Below, piece by piece: positions 24,442 to 33,978 of a stretch of DNA of 64,000 nt. Source of the DNA: an uncultured Ruminococcus sp. (GTDB lineage: Bacteria; Bacillota; Clostridia; Oscillospirales; Ruminococcaceae). The stretch is taken from the NCBI GenBank assembly GCA_910584195.1, contig CAJTYV010000001.1, positions 47,207 through 111,206 on the forward strand, given 5' to 3'. A program made the translations under genes and the position numbers. Within the stretch, counting starts at the first letter, position 1, and every line of letters begins with the position of its first letter. The notes under the pieces were generated by a model. It saw nothing but the letters and a program-made list of their open reading frames with translations. It was not told the origin of the DNA and searched no databases.

Positions 24442-25282
24442 CTTTAAGCAGCTCCTCTACGTAATTTGGCAGGGCAAACGCGCCTGCATGAAGTTTGGTG
24501 TTATAATATTTAGTTTTCATACCGAGCATGTTCCACTTTGCCGCTTTCAGGTCGTGAACGGGGTGATACTTTTTTGAAGCGAACCCGAAAAGCCAATGCC
24601 CGGACGGATAAGTAGGTATATGAGCCTGATACACGCGGCTGACGGGAAAACTCTCCACTATGCGCTTGTGGGAACGCTGCATAGCTGCCGCGTCCTCGTC
24701 ATAAAAGGGACTTTCATGCTGATTTACCATAATGCCGTCCTCACGCAAAGCCTTATTGCAGCTGCCGTAAAATTCCTTGGTGAACAATCCCTCGCCCGGT
24801 CCGAAAGGGTCTGTGGAATCAACTATAATAACGTCATATTTATTTTCACAACGTCGGATAAACTTCACTCCGTCCTCATAGTAAATATGAACTCGCTCGT
24901 CATCGAGACGGCATGCGGTCGTGGGAAGATACTTTCTGCTGACTTCTATAACAAGCTCGTCTATCTCCACAAGGTCGATGCTCTCGACGTTCGGATAACG
25001 TGTGAGTTCCCGGATAACTCCTCCGTCACCTGCTCCGATAACAAGAATATTTTTTGGATTCGGATGAACCGCCATAGGTATGTGAGTTATCATCTCATGG
25101 TAAATAAACTCGTCCTTTTCCGTAAGCATCATATAACCGTCAAGAGTGAGGAATCTGCCGAATTCCTTTGAATCGAAAACGTCTATACGCTGAAATTCAC
25201 TTTTGCCCGTATAAAGCTGCCTGTCAACCTTTATCGAAAACTTTACATTCGGAGTATGCCTCTCCGTAAACCATAATTCCAT
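24431..25282 (-). CDS. speE: Spermidine synthase (polyamine aminopropyltransferase)
   Basis: 283 residues, standard length. The fold signatures are ELWFTERHTPNVKFSIKVDR at the N-terminus, then YHEMITHIPMAVHPNPKNIL, VIGAGDGGVIRELTRYP, VDLVEID-type DLVEIDELVIEVSRKYLP and IIVDSTDPFGPGEGLFTKEF. It transfers aminopropyl from decarboxylated S-adenosylmethionine (made by SpeD) to putrescine. A clear GGGAGG site lies upstream on the minus strand. It is separated from speA by a lipoprotein gene and a MITE, an interruption of the usual speA-speE order. Confidence 0.95.
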   Translation of the reverse strand: MELWFTERHTPNVKFSIKVDRQLYTGKSEFQRIDVFDSKEFGRFLTLDGYMMLTEKDEFIYHEMITHIPMAVHPNPKNILVIGAGDGGVIRELTRYPNVESIDLVEIDELVIEVSRKYLPTTACRLDDERVHIYYEDGVKFIRRCENKYDVIIVDSTDPFGPGEGLFTKEFYGSCNKALREDGIMVNQHESPFYDEDAAAMQRSHKRIVESFPVSRVYQAHIPTYPSGHWLFGFASKKYHPVHDLKAAKWNMLGMKTKYYNTKLHAGAFALPNYVEELLKDVE

Positions 25283-25305
25283 ATTTTTCCTCCCTTTTTA
25301 CCGGA

Positions 25306-25362
25306 CTTGCTCGGAAACTAAAATATGCTGAATGACGCAGTATTTTTTAGTTTACGAGCAAG
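25306..25362. repeat. Long inverted repeat between the lipoprotein gene and speE
   Basis: CTTGCTCG[G/T]AAACTAAAA and its complement around a loop of about 13 bases; one mismatch and one length difference in about 20 base pairs. It lies directly after the lipoprotein stop codon. It may be a terminator without a good T-run, which would uncouple speE from upstream genes. Confidence 0.65.
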
Positions 25363-25363
25363 T

Positions 25364-25909
25364 CTATTGTTTGAATTTCAGCATATCATCTTCCATAATA
25401 AGCTTACCTGTTTCTGCGCTGTAATCTTCATTACATATATACGGTCTTTTTTCAACCAAAAGCTCATCATTTTCCATAATCAGATTATAATCATATTCCA
25501 TTCTTTCCCACAAAGTATATTTTTTATCATTTTTTAAATCATAAACCTCTATATGTGAATCAATGATACCGCTTCCAAAATTTACAGTTGAACATATTTC
25601 AGGAAAACCGTCATTTGTCAGATCCGTGAAATATACATTTAAAACGGGCATACCTGAGATCAAACCCTTTTCAATTCCGTTTTCTTCTGCTGTAACAGAC
25701 AATCGAGTCCATTTAAACTTTACATCGGGAAAAACATCAAGCATAAGCTCCGATTCAAAATCTACGCTGAAACATTCGTTACTTTTATAATAGTCGTTCC
25801 ATTTATATACTTTATTCTGCTCCCAATCACCATGAACTTTTTTGTTCTGACTGCATGAAGTCAGAATCAAACAGTTTACAACTAACCAATAAAATACATT
25901 ATGTTTCAT
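25364..25909 (-). CDS. Putative lipoprotein, 181 residues
   Basis: Starts MKHNVFYWLVVNCLILTSCS, a short signal peptide with lipobox LTSC (Cys19). The mature part is a small folded domain with GMPVLNVYFTDLTNDGFPEI, resembling the FG-GAP/VCBS-like repeats of surface proteins (DLTNDGFPEI). No specific family or function recognised. It is an interloper between speA and speE, bounded by an inverted repeat on one side and a MITE on the other, so it may have been acquired together with them. Confidence 0.7.
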   Translation of the reverse strand: MKHNVFYWLVVNCLILTSCSQNKKVHGDWEQNKVYKWNDYYKSNECFSVDFESELMLDVFPDVKFKWTRLSVTAEENGIEKGLISGMPVLNVYFTDLTNDGFPEICSTVNFGSGIIDSHIEVYDLKNDKKYTLWERMEYDYNLIMENDELLVEKRPYICNEDYSAETGKLIMEDDMLKFKQ

Positions 25910-25962
25910 GAATTTATCCCCTGATACTACTGATAAATTAAAAATTATTCCCTTTTGAATTT

Positions 25963-26125
25963 TTAGAACCTGTCTTCACAATATCAGTGCGTGTTTTCTC
26001 GAACATAATTTTAACGAGGGCGAGGAAAAAAGCGAAAGCATATGTCGTATGATAAGTTTCTTCAACGCAGTAATCGATAAAATTTGACAAAAAGACATGC
26101 TGTGTCTTGTGAAGACAGATTCTTA
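25963..26125. repeat. MITE-like element, family A, copy 3
   Basis: Ends TTAGAACCTGTCTTCACAA and the complement of GAAGACAGATTCTTATA; the interior shares GCGAAAGCATA, TTCAACGCAGTAATCG and AAATTTGAC with copies 1 and 2. It abuts the remnant of a speA 3' end at its right side. Confidence 0.8.
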
Positions 26126-26196
26126 TATAAGAACATTCAGCCTTTCTATATTAATATCATCCGTACCCGTCAGCGGAGAGCCTCCGCAGGCAAATT
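26121..26196 (-). pseudogene. Remnant of a second speA-type 3' end
   Basis: On the minus strand this reads RKFACGGSPLTGTDDINIER followed by LNVLI and a stop. The intact speA ends with MTGTEDINIERLNVLI, so this is a diverged copy of the last 20 or so codons, lying about 90 bases downstream of the real end. It has no start. It indicates a former tandem duplication, or replacement of the speA tail, next to a MITE insertion. Confidence 0.65.
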
Positions 26197-26211
26197 TACG
26201 AAGTCTTTCTT

Positions 26212-27657
26212 CTATATCAGTACATTCAAACGCTCGATATTAATATCTTCAGTTCCCGTCATCTGGCAGCCCTTTTCTTTGGCATATTTTATATACTTTA
26301 TTATATCGTCCGTTATAAGCTCTCCCGGAGCAAGTATCGGTATCCCCGGCGGATAACACATTACAAATTCCGTACATACCCGTCCTGCCGCATCATCGAG
26401 AGAAAGCGAAATTTTATCCGAGTAAAACGCCTTTCGCGGAGCTTCCGCAACAATCGGAGAAATGTATTCCTGCGTAAGCATATCTGCTCCCGTTCTTCCG
26501 AAACGCCGCTTTATCTCAGCCATTGCGCTTATAAGGCGTTCGATGTCGCGCTTTCTGTCCCCTACGGAAAGGTAAGCAAGAATATTGCCGATGTCGCCGA
26601 ATTCTATCTGTATATCGTATTCGTCACGGAGAAGGTCGTATACTTCGATTCCTGCAAGTCCTATCGGAAGAGTATACACGCTAAGCTTCGATACGTCAAA
26701 ATCATATACGCTGTCGCCGTTTATCAGTTCTTTCGAGTAAGCATAGTAGCCGCCTATCGAATTTATCTCGGAACGTGCGTATTCAGCCATTTCCACAGTC
26801 TTTGCAAAGATCTCCCTGCCGCTGAGGGCAAGTCTTTTCCGCGATATATCAAGACTTGACAGCAGCAGATAAGACGCGCTTGTCGTTTGAGTAAGATTCA
26901 CGACCTGTCTCATATAATCAGCGTTGATATTTTTTCCCATAAGCAAAAATGAGCTTTGGGTCAGACTTCCGCCCGATTTATGCATGCTCACGGAAGCAAT
27001 GTCTGCTCCTGCTTCCATAGCGGTTATCGGGAAATTTTCTCCGAAATAAAAGTGTGTGCCGTGAGCCTCGTCCACAAGAACGAGCATATTATGCTCATGA
27101 GCAAGCTCCACAATTTTTTTTAAGTCGGAGCAAATTCCGTAATACGTGGGATTATTCACCATTACAGCCTTTGCCTGCGGATTTTCGCGTATAGCCTTTT
27201 CCACCTGCTCTACAGACATTCCGAGAGCTATGCCGAGCTTAGAATTAACTTCCGGATTAACGTAAACCGGAACTGCCCCTGTAAGTATAAGAGCGTTTAT
27301 CGCGCTTCTGTGAACGTTTCGAGGCATGATTATTTTATCGCCGCTTTTGCAGGCGTACATTATCATGCTCTGCACCGCCGAAGTAGTTCCGCCTACCATG
27401 AAAAATGCGTTTGCAGCTTTAAATGCGTCAGCCGCAAGTTCTTCGGCATCACGGATAACGGACACGGGGTGACAAAGATTATCAAGCGGCTTCATAGAGT
27501 TTACATCTACATTCATGCAGTCCTCGCCGAGGAACTCTGTCAGCTCCATATTACCCCTGCCGCGCTTATGACCGGGAACGTCGAACGGAACGACCCTCAT
27601 TCTTCTGAATCGCCTGAGAGCTTCGTATATTGGCGCATTAACCTGAGAAAGAGCCAT
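26212..27657 (-). CDS. speA: Arginine decarboxylase (Orn/Lys/Arg decarboxylase family)
   Basis: 481 residues from the ATG at 27657; an ATG at 27669 would add four residues but its ribosome-binding site would be too close. It is a fold I PLP enzyme of the Bacillus SpeA type: FDVPGHKRGRGN at the N-terminus, MVGGTTSAVQSMIMY, DEAHGTHFYFGE, and the PLP lysine in SVSMHKSGGSLTQSSFLL, then CYPPGIPILAPGE near the C-terminus. Agmatinase downstream makes arginine the likely substrate, though lysine cannot be excluded by motif alone. It overlaps the end of speD by 20 bases. Confidence 0.9.
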   Translation of the reverse strand: MALSQVNAPIYEALRRFRRMRVVPFDVPGHKRGRGNMELTEFLGEDCMNVDVNSMKPLDNLCHPVSVIRDAEELAADAFKAANAFFMVGGTTSAVQSMIMYACKSGDKIIMPRNVHRSAINALILTGAVPVYVNPEVNSKLGIALGMSVEQVEKAIRENPQAKAVMVNNPTYYGICSDLKKIVELAHEHNMLVLVDEAHGTHFYFGENFPITAMEAGADIASVSMHKSGGSLTQSSFLLMGKNINADYMRQVVNLTQTTSASYLLLSSLDISRKRLALSGREIFAKTVEMAEYARSEINSIGGYYAYSKELINGDSVYDFDVSKLSVYTLPIGLAGIEVYDLLRDEYDIQIEFGDIGNILAYLSVGDRKRDIERLISAMAEIKRRFGRTGADMLTQEYISPIVAEAPRKAFYSDKISLSLDDAAGRVCTEFVMCYPPGIPILAPGELITDDIIKYIKYAKEKGCQMTGTEDINIERLNVLI

Positions 27658-28420
27658 TTTTGAACACATTCCTTCCGCTGAAAATTTCTATCATTTCACG
27701 CCGCAGAGCATTGGTAATATCAAGTCTGCTGCGCGGAGAAAGCTCGCGCACATCGGTATTGAACAAATAATTCTGCAATTCTATTTCCTTGATAAGCATT
27801 TTTGTATGAAACATATTAGCCTGATAGACATTTATGTCAACGGCATCGTACTTATCGAGCGTTGCTTCGTCAATATAATCCTGAATGGAGGTGATGTCAT
27901 GATCGATAAAAAGCTTTTCGCCGCTGAGATTCCGCGTAAATCCCCTGACACGGTAATCCATTGTGATAATATCGCTGTCAAAGCTTCCTATAAGGTAATC
28001 CAAAGCTGTAAGCGGAGTGATCTTTCCGCAGGTCGCAACGTCTATATCAACACGAAAAGTTGCAATATTCGTATCGGGGTGGTACTCCGGATATGTGTGT
28101 ACCGTAACATGGCTTTTATCAAGGTGAGCCACCGTTTCGCTCCCCCCCGCCGGTATCATAGTATCATCGGCTATTAAAAAAGTAGCGGACGCCCCCTGAG
28201 GGTCGTAATCTTGACGCGAAACGCTGAGTACCTGCGCGCCTATCATCTCTGTCAGATGCGTCATAATATCGGTGATACGTTCGGAATTGTACGCCTCGTC
28301 AACGTATGCGATATAGTCCATCTGAGCTTTGGGCATACGAGCGTAACATACATCGTATATATTAAAGCTCAGAGATTTTGTTAAATTGTTAAATCCGTAA
28401 AGCTTAAGTTTATTTTCCAT
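27638..28420 (-). CDS. speD: S-adenosylmethionine decarboxylase proenzyme
   Basis: 260 residues, the longer E. coli-type class. The self-processing site is seen in AHLDKSHVTVHTYPEYHPDT, where the Ser after Lys becomes the pyruvoyl group, and TFRVDIDVATCGKITPLTAL holds the conserved Cys of the active site. The product, decarboxylated AdoMet, is the aminopropyl donor for SpeE. It is the first gene of the minus-strand polyamine cluster and is preceded by a terminator-like hairpin and a long leader, so it is likely regulated by attenuation. Confidence 0.95.
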   Translation of the reverse strand: MENKLKLYGFNNLTKSLSFNIYDVCYARMPKAQMDYIAYVDEAYNSERITDIMTHLTEMIGAQVLSVSRQDYDPQGASATFLIADDTMIPAGGSETVAHLDKSHVTVHTYPEYHPDTNIATFRVDIDVATCGKITPLTALDYLIGSFDSDIITMDYRVRGFTRNLSGEKLFIDHDITSIQDYIDEATLDKYDAVDINVYQANMFHTKMLIKEIELQNYLFNTDVRELSPRSRLDITNALRREMIEIFSGRNVFKNGSFSG

Positions 28421-28430
28421 AATGCACCTC

Positions 28431-28468
28431 TAAAATAAAAACGTACAGACATTCTTCAGCCTGTACGT
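28431..28468 (-). terminator. Attenuator-type terminator just upstream of speD
   Basis: On the minus strand ACGTACAG / CTGTACGT with a 12-base loop, followed by TTTTATTTTA, ending only about 10 bases before the speD start codon. A terminator inside a 5' leader indicates transcription attenuation. Confidence 0.75.
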
Positions 28469-28800
28469 GTTAAGAGCAGATATAAAACCTCACGGTTTCA
28501 GAGCTATATTGAGCAAAAATACCTCTTTTACCACTCTTATTGACCTTTCACAAGCTGTGTCACTTATAACCGCAGACGATGTTCCCCGCCCTTTTAACGC
28601 GAACATCTTTCAGATCAAATCGAAGTATGATCTTCGACCGAATCCGTCTTACTGCCGTAAGCCGTCTGCTTGTTGAAAGCAGAGCTTTGAAAAAAATTTC
28701 AATAAGGCAACAGAAGTTGCCGTCCGAAAAATTCGGAAATCGGCATTTGACCGGCTGTCCGTATGGCACTAACTCCGCAAGGAGTGGTCAAAATCATGCT
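28469..28800 (-). ncRNA. Structured leader of the speD-speA polyamine operon
   Basis: Gene-free stretch of about 330 bases rich in hairpin-forming segments on the minus strand, including GGCAACTTCTGTTGCC, CAGACGGCTTACGGCAGTAAG and GAAGATCATACTTC, ending at the attenuator. No known riboswitch consensus was recognised. Ligand, protein or tRNA control are all possible; a polyamine or AdoMet signal would make sense for the pathway. Confidence 0.5.
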
Positions 28801-28901
28801 CTGAGCAAAAGCCCTGAATGCAATACAATTATTTTACCACAAAACTCTTATTTTGTCAATAGAAAATCCAAAATTTCACCAATCAATTTTGCGTTAATTT
28901 C

Positions 28902-28980
28902 AGAACCTGTAATTATAGGTTCGCTCAAGCTGTCAAAAAACAGAATCGCATGCAACTTAGCCTATGAATACAAGTTCTTA
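28902..28980. repeat. Short inverted-repeat element related to MITE family A
   Basis: Ends AGAACCTGTAATTATAGG and the complement of CCTATGAATACAAGTTCT; 79 bp. The termini match the hairpin at 7909-7963. Confidence 0.6.
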
Positions 28981-28992
28981 TTAATGAACTTC

Positions 28993-30590
28993 TCATAAAT
29001 TACAATAATTTTCCCGATAACGTTTAGGAGTCATGCCGGTACAGTTCATAAACTGACGCAGAAAATATTTCGGATCATCGTATCCGCACTCCTTGGAAAC
29101 CTCTGCTGTTTTCATATCCGTAGCAAGAAGAAGATATTTAGCTCTGTATATGCGGCCGTTTATACGATCTTGAATAAGACTGACTCCGAAGATTTTTTTA
29201 TAAACTATTCTAAGATAGCTCGGACTGAACGAATATTTCATACAAAGCTCCTTTGTTGTAAATTCTTTCTGAGGATTCATAAAAAAATCAGTTCTTATTT
29301 CCAGCATTAAACCATAATGATTTGTCTTGTATAATTCAAAAACATTATTAATCTGATTTGTTATGTTTTGCATACATTTTTGTTTCAAATCAGTATATGA
29401 ATTATTTTCCTCAAATGTTAAAACAGAATACAAAAAAGAATTTATGCCGTAAAACAACAGATATGTTTTACATTGCGTTATAAAGGAAACAAGAAGATCT
29501 TCAATATTTTCAGCAGTCATATTTCCTGTATTCAGAATACATACAAAAGTGTTGTCATTGAGCCTTCCACAGGTTCCTCCGATAATCAGCGCAAACTGTT
29601 TTAAAGCATTTGCAATATCAAGAATAGCGGAGATTTTGTCTTTTTTTTCAACATCGTCGAAATTTCCTTGAAACAAGCAGCATTTTATCATAATAAAATA
29701 TGTATTTTTTTCATCAGCTCTGGATACCGATTCATAAAACGACTTCTTTATTCCAATATCATTTTTTAAGCCTGTCATTATATCGTGAGTTTTGTTAAGC
29801 GATTGACATTCCAAAAGATAATTTATGTCATTTTTCAGACGAAGTAATTCAAGACCGTTTGCAACCGATGTTACCCAGTTTTTAAACGTATTATCATAGG
29901 AATCCGAATTGTCGTATTTAAGAATCACATAACCAAAAAGACACTTATCAAATACAAGCGGACTAAAATAGTATGCGGCAGGACTTTCATAACTTGAAAT
30001 AATATCTGTAAGGCAATTTTTATTGAGATTAAATGCTGATGTATCAAGCCATGGCATAATACTACGGCATGACATATGCTCGCTTTGAATATCTGCTCTG
30101 CGTTCATACCAGTTCTCATATAAGCAAATGAAAATATTATTTACACAGCGTATAAGATATTGAAATTCTCCTACAACTTCCAGCAGCTCGTCCAATGTGT
30201 GGCTGCTTGTGATTTTTTGATCCATATTACTGTTAAGAAGCAATTTTTCATATTGGATATTGGTTCTTAAATATTCCTGCTCCTCTTTAAAATTTATCTT
30301 CGCCAGATCACACGGGCAGCTTAAACCATAAACCATCTTTCCTTTAGGCGGCTGAAATCCAATATCGCTGTCTGAACTAAGTTTTTTACACAAAATATTT
30401 ACAGCATCTCGTCCAAGCTGCTTTCGATTAAAACGATAGCTTGTAAGCAAAGGAGTATGATTTAAACGATCCATAGAAAAATCAAAGCCGACAACAGTGA
30501 ACAAATTTTCAATCCTGATATTTCTGGAAGTAAATTCATCCTCAAGTCCGAATGCCATATAATCATTGGAACAAACAAGAGCCTGGAGGA
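28993..30590 (-). pseudogene. AraC-type transcription regulator, 5'-truncated
   Basis: About 530 residues remain. The first part (ALVCSNDYMAFGLEDEF, FTVVGFDFSMDRL, LGRDAVNILCKKL) is the C-terminal half of a LacI-type ligand-binding domain, followed by a helical linker, a degenerate GGDEF-like region (HDIMTGLKND) and a C-terminal AraC HTH pair (LCMKYSFSPSYLRIVYKKIF, GYDDPKYFLRQFMNCTGMTP). An ATG at 30558 opens a shorter frame, but homologous sequence extends upstream to about 30590 and then stops, so the first half of the sensor domain is missing. It probably regulated the divergent glycosidase gene, which is cut at the same point. Confidence 0.75.
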
Positions 30591-33584
30591 CAGTGCCACT
30601 TCCCCGATTATTCCGCTGACTATGATCTGGACAATACGATATTCGGAGAATTTTTCAGAGATTATCCAAACTTTATCGGATATAATTACTGCGAACAGTT
30701 CTGGGGCTTCGCTTCACAGGACTTTCCCGTAACATATCAGCAGCGTTACGACCACTTCGCCGCACTTCTGAAACTATGCAATAAATACGGCGGTTACCTT
30801 GATGTAAGCTGGTGCGAAAATCAATGGGGTTCCGCACTCAATCCTGTGGCTATGCTGAAAACAAACGCAAACTGGGAAAAAGCATGCCGTACCTATTCAC
30901 AAAACTTTATTTTGGAAGAAAAATATACACAGCTAAGTTATATCGCTGACGTTGAAAGTGAAGTTTACGGCGCATATATATCAGGATACTGCGGAAACTA
31001 CGGCGTTCGCTGGGACGATACCGGCTGGTCTGATTACCCTTGGAACGGCGGAGATTTTGACGAGCAGACAAAAAAACAGTACCGCTTGTCAACAAGTCTT
31101 CCGGTGTATTTTGAACGTATGGCTATGAACGGTATGACCGTTATCGACGGTCCGGAACTTGTCTGGGCAGACTGCGTTAAAGGTCTTTTTGACGGCACGG
31201 ACAGCGAAGGCTATAAATACCGTCAGTGGGATTTCTACGATCAATGCAAAAATGTCAACGTTGATCTGATGCGTAAATTTATTGACGGTTCTCTGCGTAT
31301 TCCCGACAGAAAAGAAGTTATAGACCGAACAAAGGTCGTTATCATTCAAGACGTAAATTCAGGCAGCAACGATGATAAGTATTGTTCGTATAAAACGCTT
31401 TTTGAGGGATTGTACCGCGCCGATAAAGACGGTAACTATAAAGATAATCATAATCCTTATAAAAGTACCGGACGCTATCAGACGATCCCGACTGTATATG
31501 CGCTGGCAGATGATTTGGCAAAATCAATTCCGGTTCAGATAAAACAATCCACAATAGCTTCACGCTGGAAAACCATAGCAGAAAAGCAGGCTGAATTCAA
31601 TAAGCTTTATCCCGAATCTTATTACGCAAACTGCTATGTTGCAAATAATAAGAATACATGGATGACTTATTACAACAGCAAGGTAAGCGACGGGGACAGA
31701 GGCGCACAATTCGATCTTAAATACAATACCTGTAAATCTTTTGATATTAAGCATCAGCTTTACGGTTCAGCGCTTATAAACGAATATTCCGACCACATAA
31801 ATGTATACCTGAGTAACTATGATGAAGATGCGGCGACAACTCTTAAAACTGAATCCATTACAATTGCAGGAGCAACCTCTAAACCAACATTTACCGCTAA
31901 AGACAGAGGCGTTAATCAGACGGCAAGCGTTGTAACAGAGAACTGGAACAACGGAACATATACTCTTACTGTAAAACACAACGGACCTGTAGATATTTCA
32001 ATAAAATGTTCGGGTAAAGAAACAGAACGCTCAGCCTCATATCCTCAGGCTGTACAAAAAGAGCCTTCTTTCCCCGATTTCTACACAGGCGCACGTCAGT
32101 ACGAAGGCGAAAACTTCGATATGAAAAATGTTGAGGGAAACGTTACTAACGGATGCGGAAGCGGTCTGAAAAAATATCAGGGCATGGGTTTTGTAAAGTT
32201 CGGCACAAAAGACACAGCCGCCGTTAAGGATACCGTCAAAACTTCAAAAGCAGGCACATTCAAATGGACTCTCCGATATTCAGCTACATCCGATGTTAAA
32301 TGCGTGGATCTGTATGTGAACGGATCTAAGGTAAAAACACTCTCGCTTCCTAAGGGTACAGGTTACGACGACTGGAAAACAATCAGCGAGAACATCACAT
32401 TAAAATCAGGAGAAAATAAGATCGAGCTGAAAGCCAATGCGGCGCTTCCTTGTTCGCTTTATCTTGATAATTTTAAGATAGAGGGCGATTTTGGCGATGC
32501 ATCAGTCACGGTTCAGCCGCTTAACGGAAAGTTGATAAAAAATCTGGTTGTGAACGACAAGGAAAATGCCGCTGATTGGAATATCAATGATAAGTTTGAA
32601 AAAGGCTCTATTATGTTCGGCGACCGCGACATTACCGCTGTAGATATTCCTCAAAATTTAATTGGTTCCGAAGCTGTCAGAACTGCCTGCGATTCTAAAA
32701 TGTTTGGCGATACGCTTGGAAGCTTTGCAGCAGGAGCTGATATTACCGTTTATGTTGCAATTGATTCAAGAGTCAACCCTATCCCGACATGGTTGAAAGA
32801 CTGGAGCAAAACGGAATTAAAAATAACATCAACAAGCGATCTGACATTTGAACTTTACAAAAAGGATTTCAAATCCGGCGAAGAAGTCATACTCGGTATG
32901 AACGGCGGAAACGGTGACAATACAAATTATTTCGTTCTTGCAAAACCCGAGGAAAAGATCATGAACGGAAAACTTATCAAAAATCTTCTTGTTTACGATA
33001 GTGAAAACGCAGCAGATTGGTCTATACAAAATAACTTTGAAAATAATGTAAAAATATTTGGCGACCGCGATATTACCTGTACCAAAATACCTTCAATGCT
33101 CGAGGGCACCGAATATATCCGTACAGCTTGCGATTCCAAGCTCTCTGTCAATGATCTTGCCGAAATGACAGCAGGAGCAGATATGACAATCTTTACAGCA
33201 ATAGATACCCGTGTAACTCCTCTTCCTGAATGGCTGAAAGATTGGACAGATACCAATTCAAGCATTTCAACCTCAAACGATTTAACATTGAATATATATT
33301 CAAAAGTTATTAAAATGAATGAGAAACTGATTTTAGGAACCGGCGGCGGTCTGAACGAGTCTGTAAATTACATTGTATTTGCCAAAGAGGGCGCAGCCAC
33401 GATCAAGGGCGATGTAAATTCAGATGGAAAATTCGATATTGCCGATGCTGTACTTCTTCAGAAATGGCTTTTAGCTGTGCCGGATACTAAGCTCGCCGAC
33501 TGGAAAGCGGCAGATTTATGTGAAGACGGCGTACTTGACGTATTTGACCTTTGTTTAATGAAGCGTATGCTTATCAATAATTAA
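30552..33584 (+). pseudogene. GH98-like glycosidase with CBM and dockerin, 5'-truncated
   Basis: 1010 residues without a signal peptide. From about residue 11 it reads as a GH98 catalytic domain (FIGYNYCEQFWGFASQ, YGGYLDVSWCENQWGSALNP, NFILEEKYTQLSYIADVESE, GVRWDDTGWSDYPW), then a GH98 C-terminal beta domain (about 400-500), a CBM35/6-like domain (about 515-650), two tandem 145-residue modules (about 657-800 and 803-946; NGKLIKNL, FGDRDIT, IRTACDSK), and a dockerin with two calcium repeats (GDVNSDGKFDIADAVLLQKW and DLCEDGVLDVFDLCLMKRML). GH98 enzymes are endo-galactosidases or xylanases. The signal peptide and start of the catalytic domain are missing; the frame fuses to the head of the opposing AraC gene, so no export is expected. 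Confidence 0.8.
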
Positions 33585-33664
33585 AGCTCTCTGTCTGCAC
33601 AAATAGGAGAAAATTATCAAAACTTGCGTTTACAGGGTTTTATTCCGGCATAACGGGACAAACA

Positions 33665-33704
33665 GAAGTCTCTGCGAAGTAATTTTGCAGAGACTTCTTT
33701 ATTT
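33665..33704 (+). terminator. Intrinsic terminator after the GH98-dockerin gene
   Basis: GAAGTCTCTGC / GCAGAGACTTC stem with an 11-base loop and TTTATTT. Confidence 0.88.
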
Positions 33705-33746
33705 AGAACATGAATTCATAGGATAAAAATTGAACACAGGTTCTGA
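33703..33746. repeat. Short degenerate copy of the AGAACCTGT hairpin element
   Basis: TTAGAACATGAATTCATAGG at left and CACAGGTTCTGAA at right; weak inverted repeat with the same termini as 28902-28980. Confidence 0.4.
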
Positions 33747-33856
33747 ATTTTTCCTATATCAAATTTTTGCCGCACCGAAAAGTGTGCCTCTTTTTTCTTA
33801 AAACTTTGTGAAAATGAAATTGGTTCTTGCAAATTTACTAATTATGTTATATAAGC

Positions 33857-33885
33857 AGCGTGTCGCTGCACCCATGTTCACGCTG
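33857..33885 (+). repeat. REP-like hairpin, copy 1
   Basis: 29 bases, AGCGTGTCGCTGCACCCATG followed by TTCACGCTG; a CAGCGTG / CACGCTG stem with a 15-base loop. The whole sequence, loop included, recurs in inverted orientation at 36823-36851. Confidence 0.8.
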
Positions 33886-33920
33886 AAAAAATATTTAACT
33901 GAAATTTATTTTCGCGCCTG

Positions 33921-33949
33921 TTGCAATTTTAAACATAATATGATATAAT
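33921..33949 (+). promoter_or_regulatory. Sigma-A-type promoter of coaBC
   Basis: TTGCAA (33921-33926), 17-base spacer, TATAAT (33944-33949), 30 bases before the start codon and followed by AGGAGGAG. Confidence 0.75.
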
Positions 33950-33978
33950 ATATTGTACCTGTTTTTAGGAGGAGTTCT

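Noticed and set aside
21132..24447. Several plus-strand frames of 60-190 codons over the polyamine genes
   Set aside because: All are shadows of the well-supported minus-strand genes.
28469..28560. T-box riboswitch in the speD leader
   Set aside because: AATAAGAGTGGTA resembles the start of a T-box sequence, but the ACCGCG part, the specifier stem and the AGTA-type loops could not be found.
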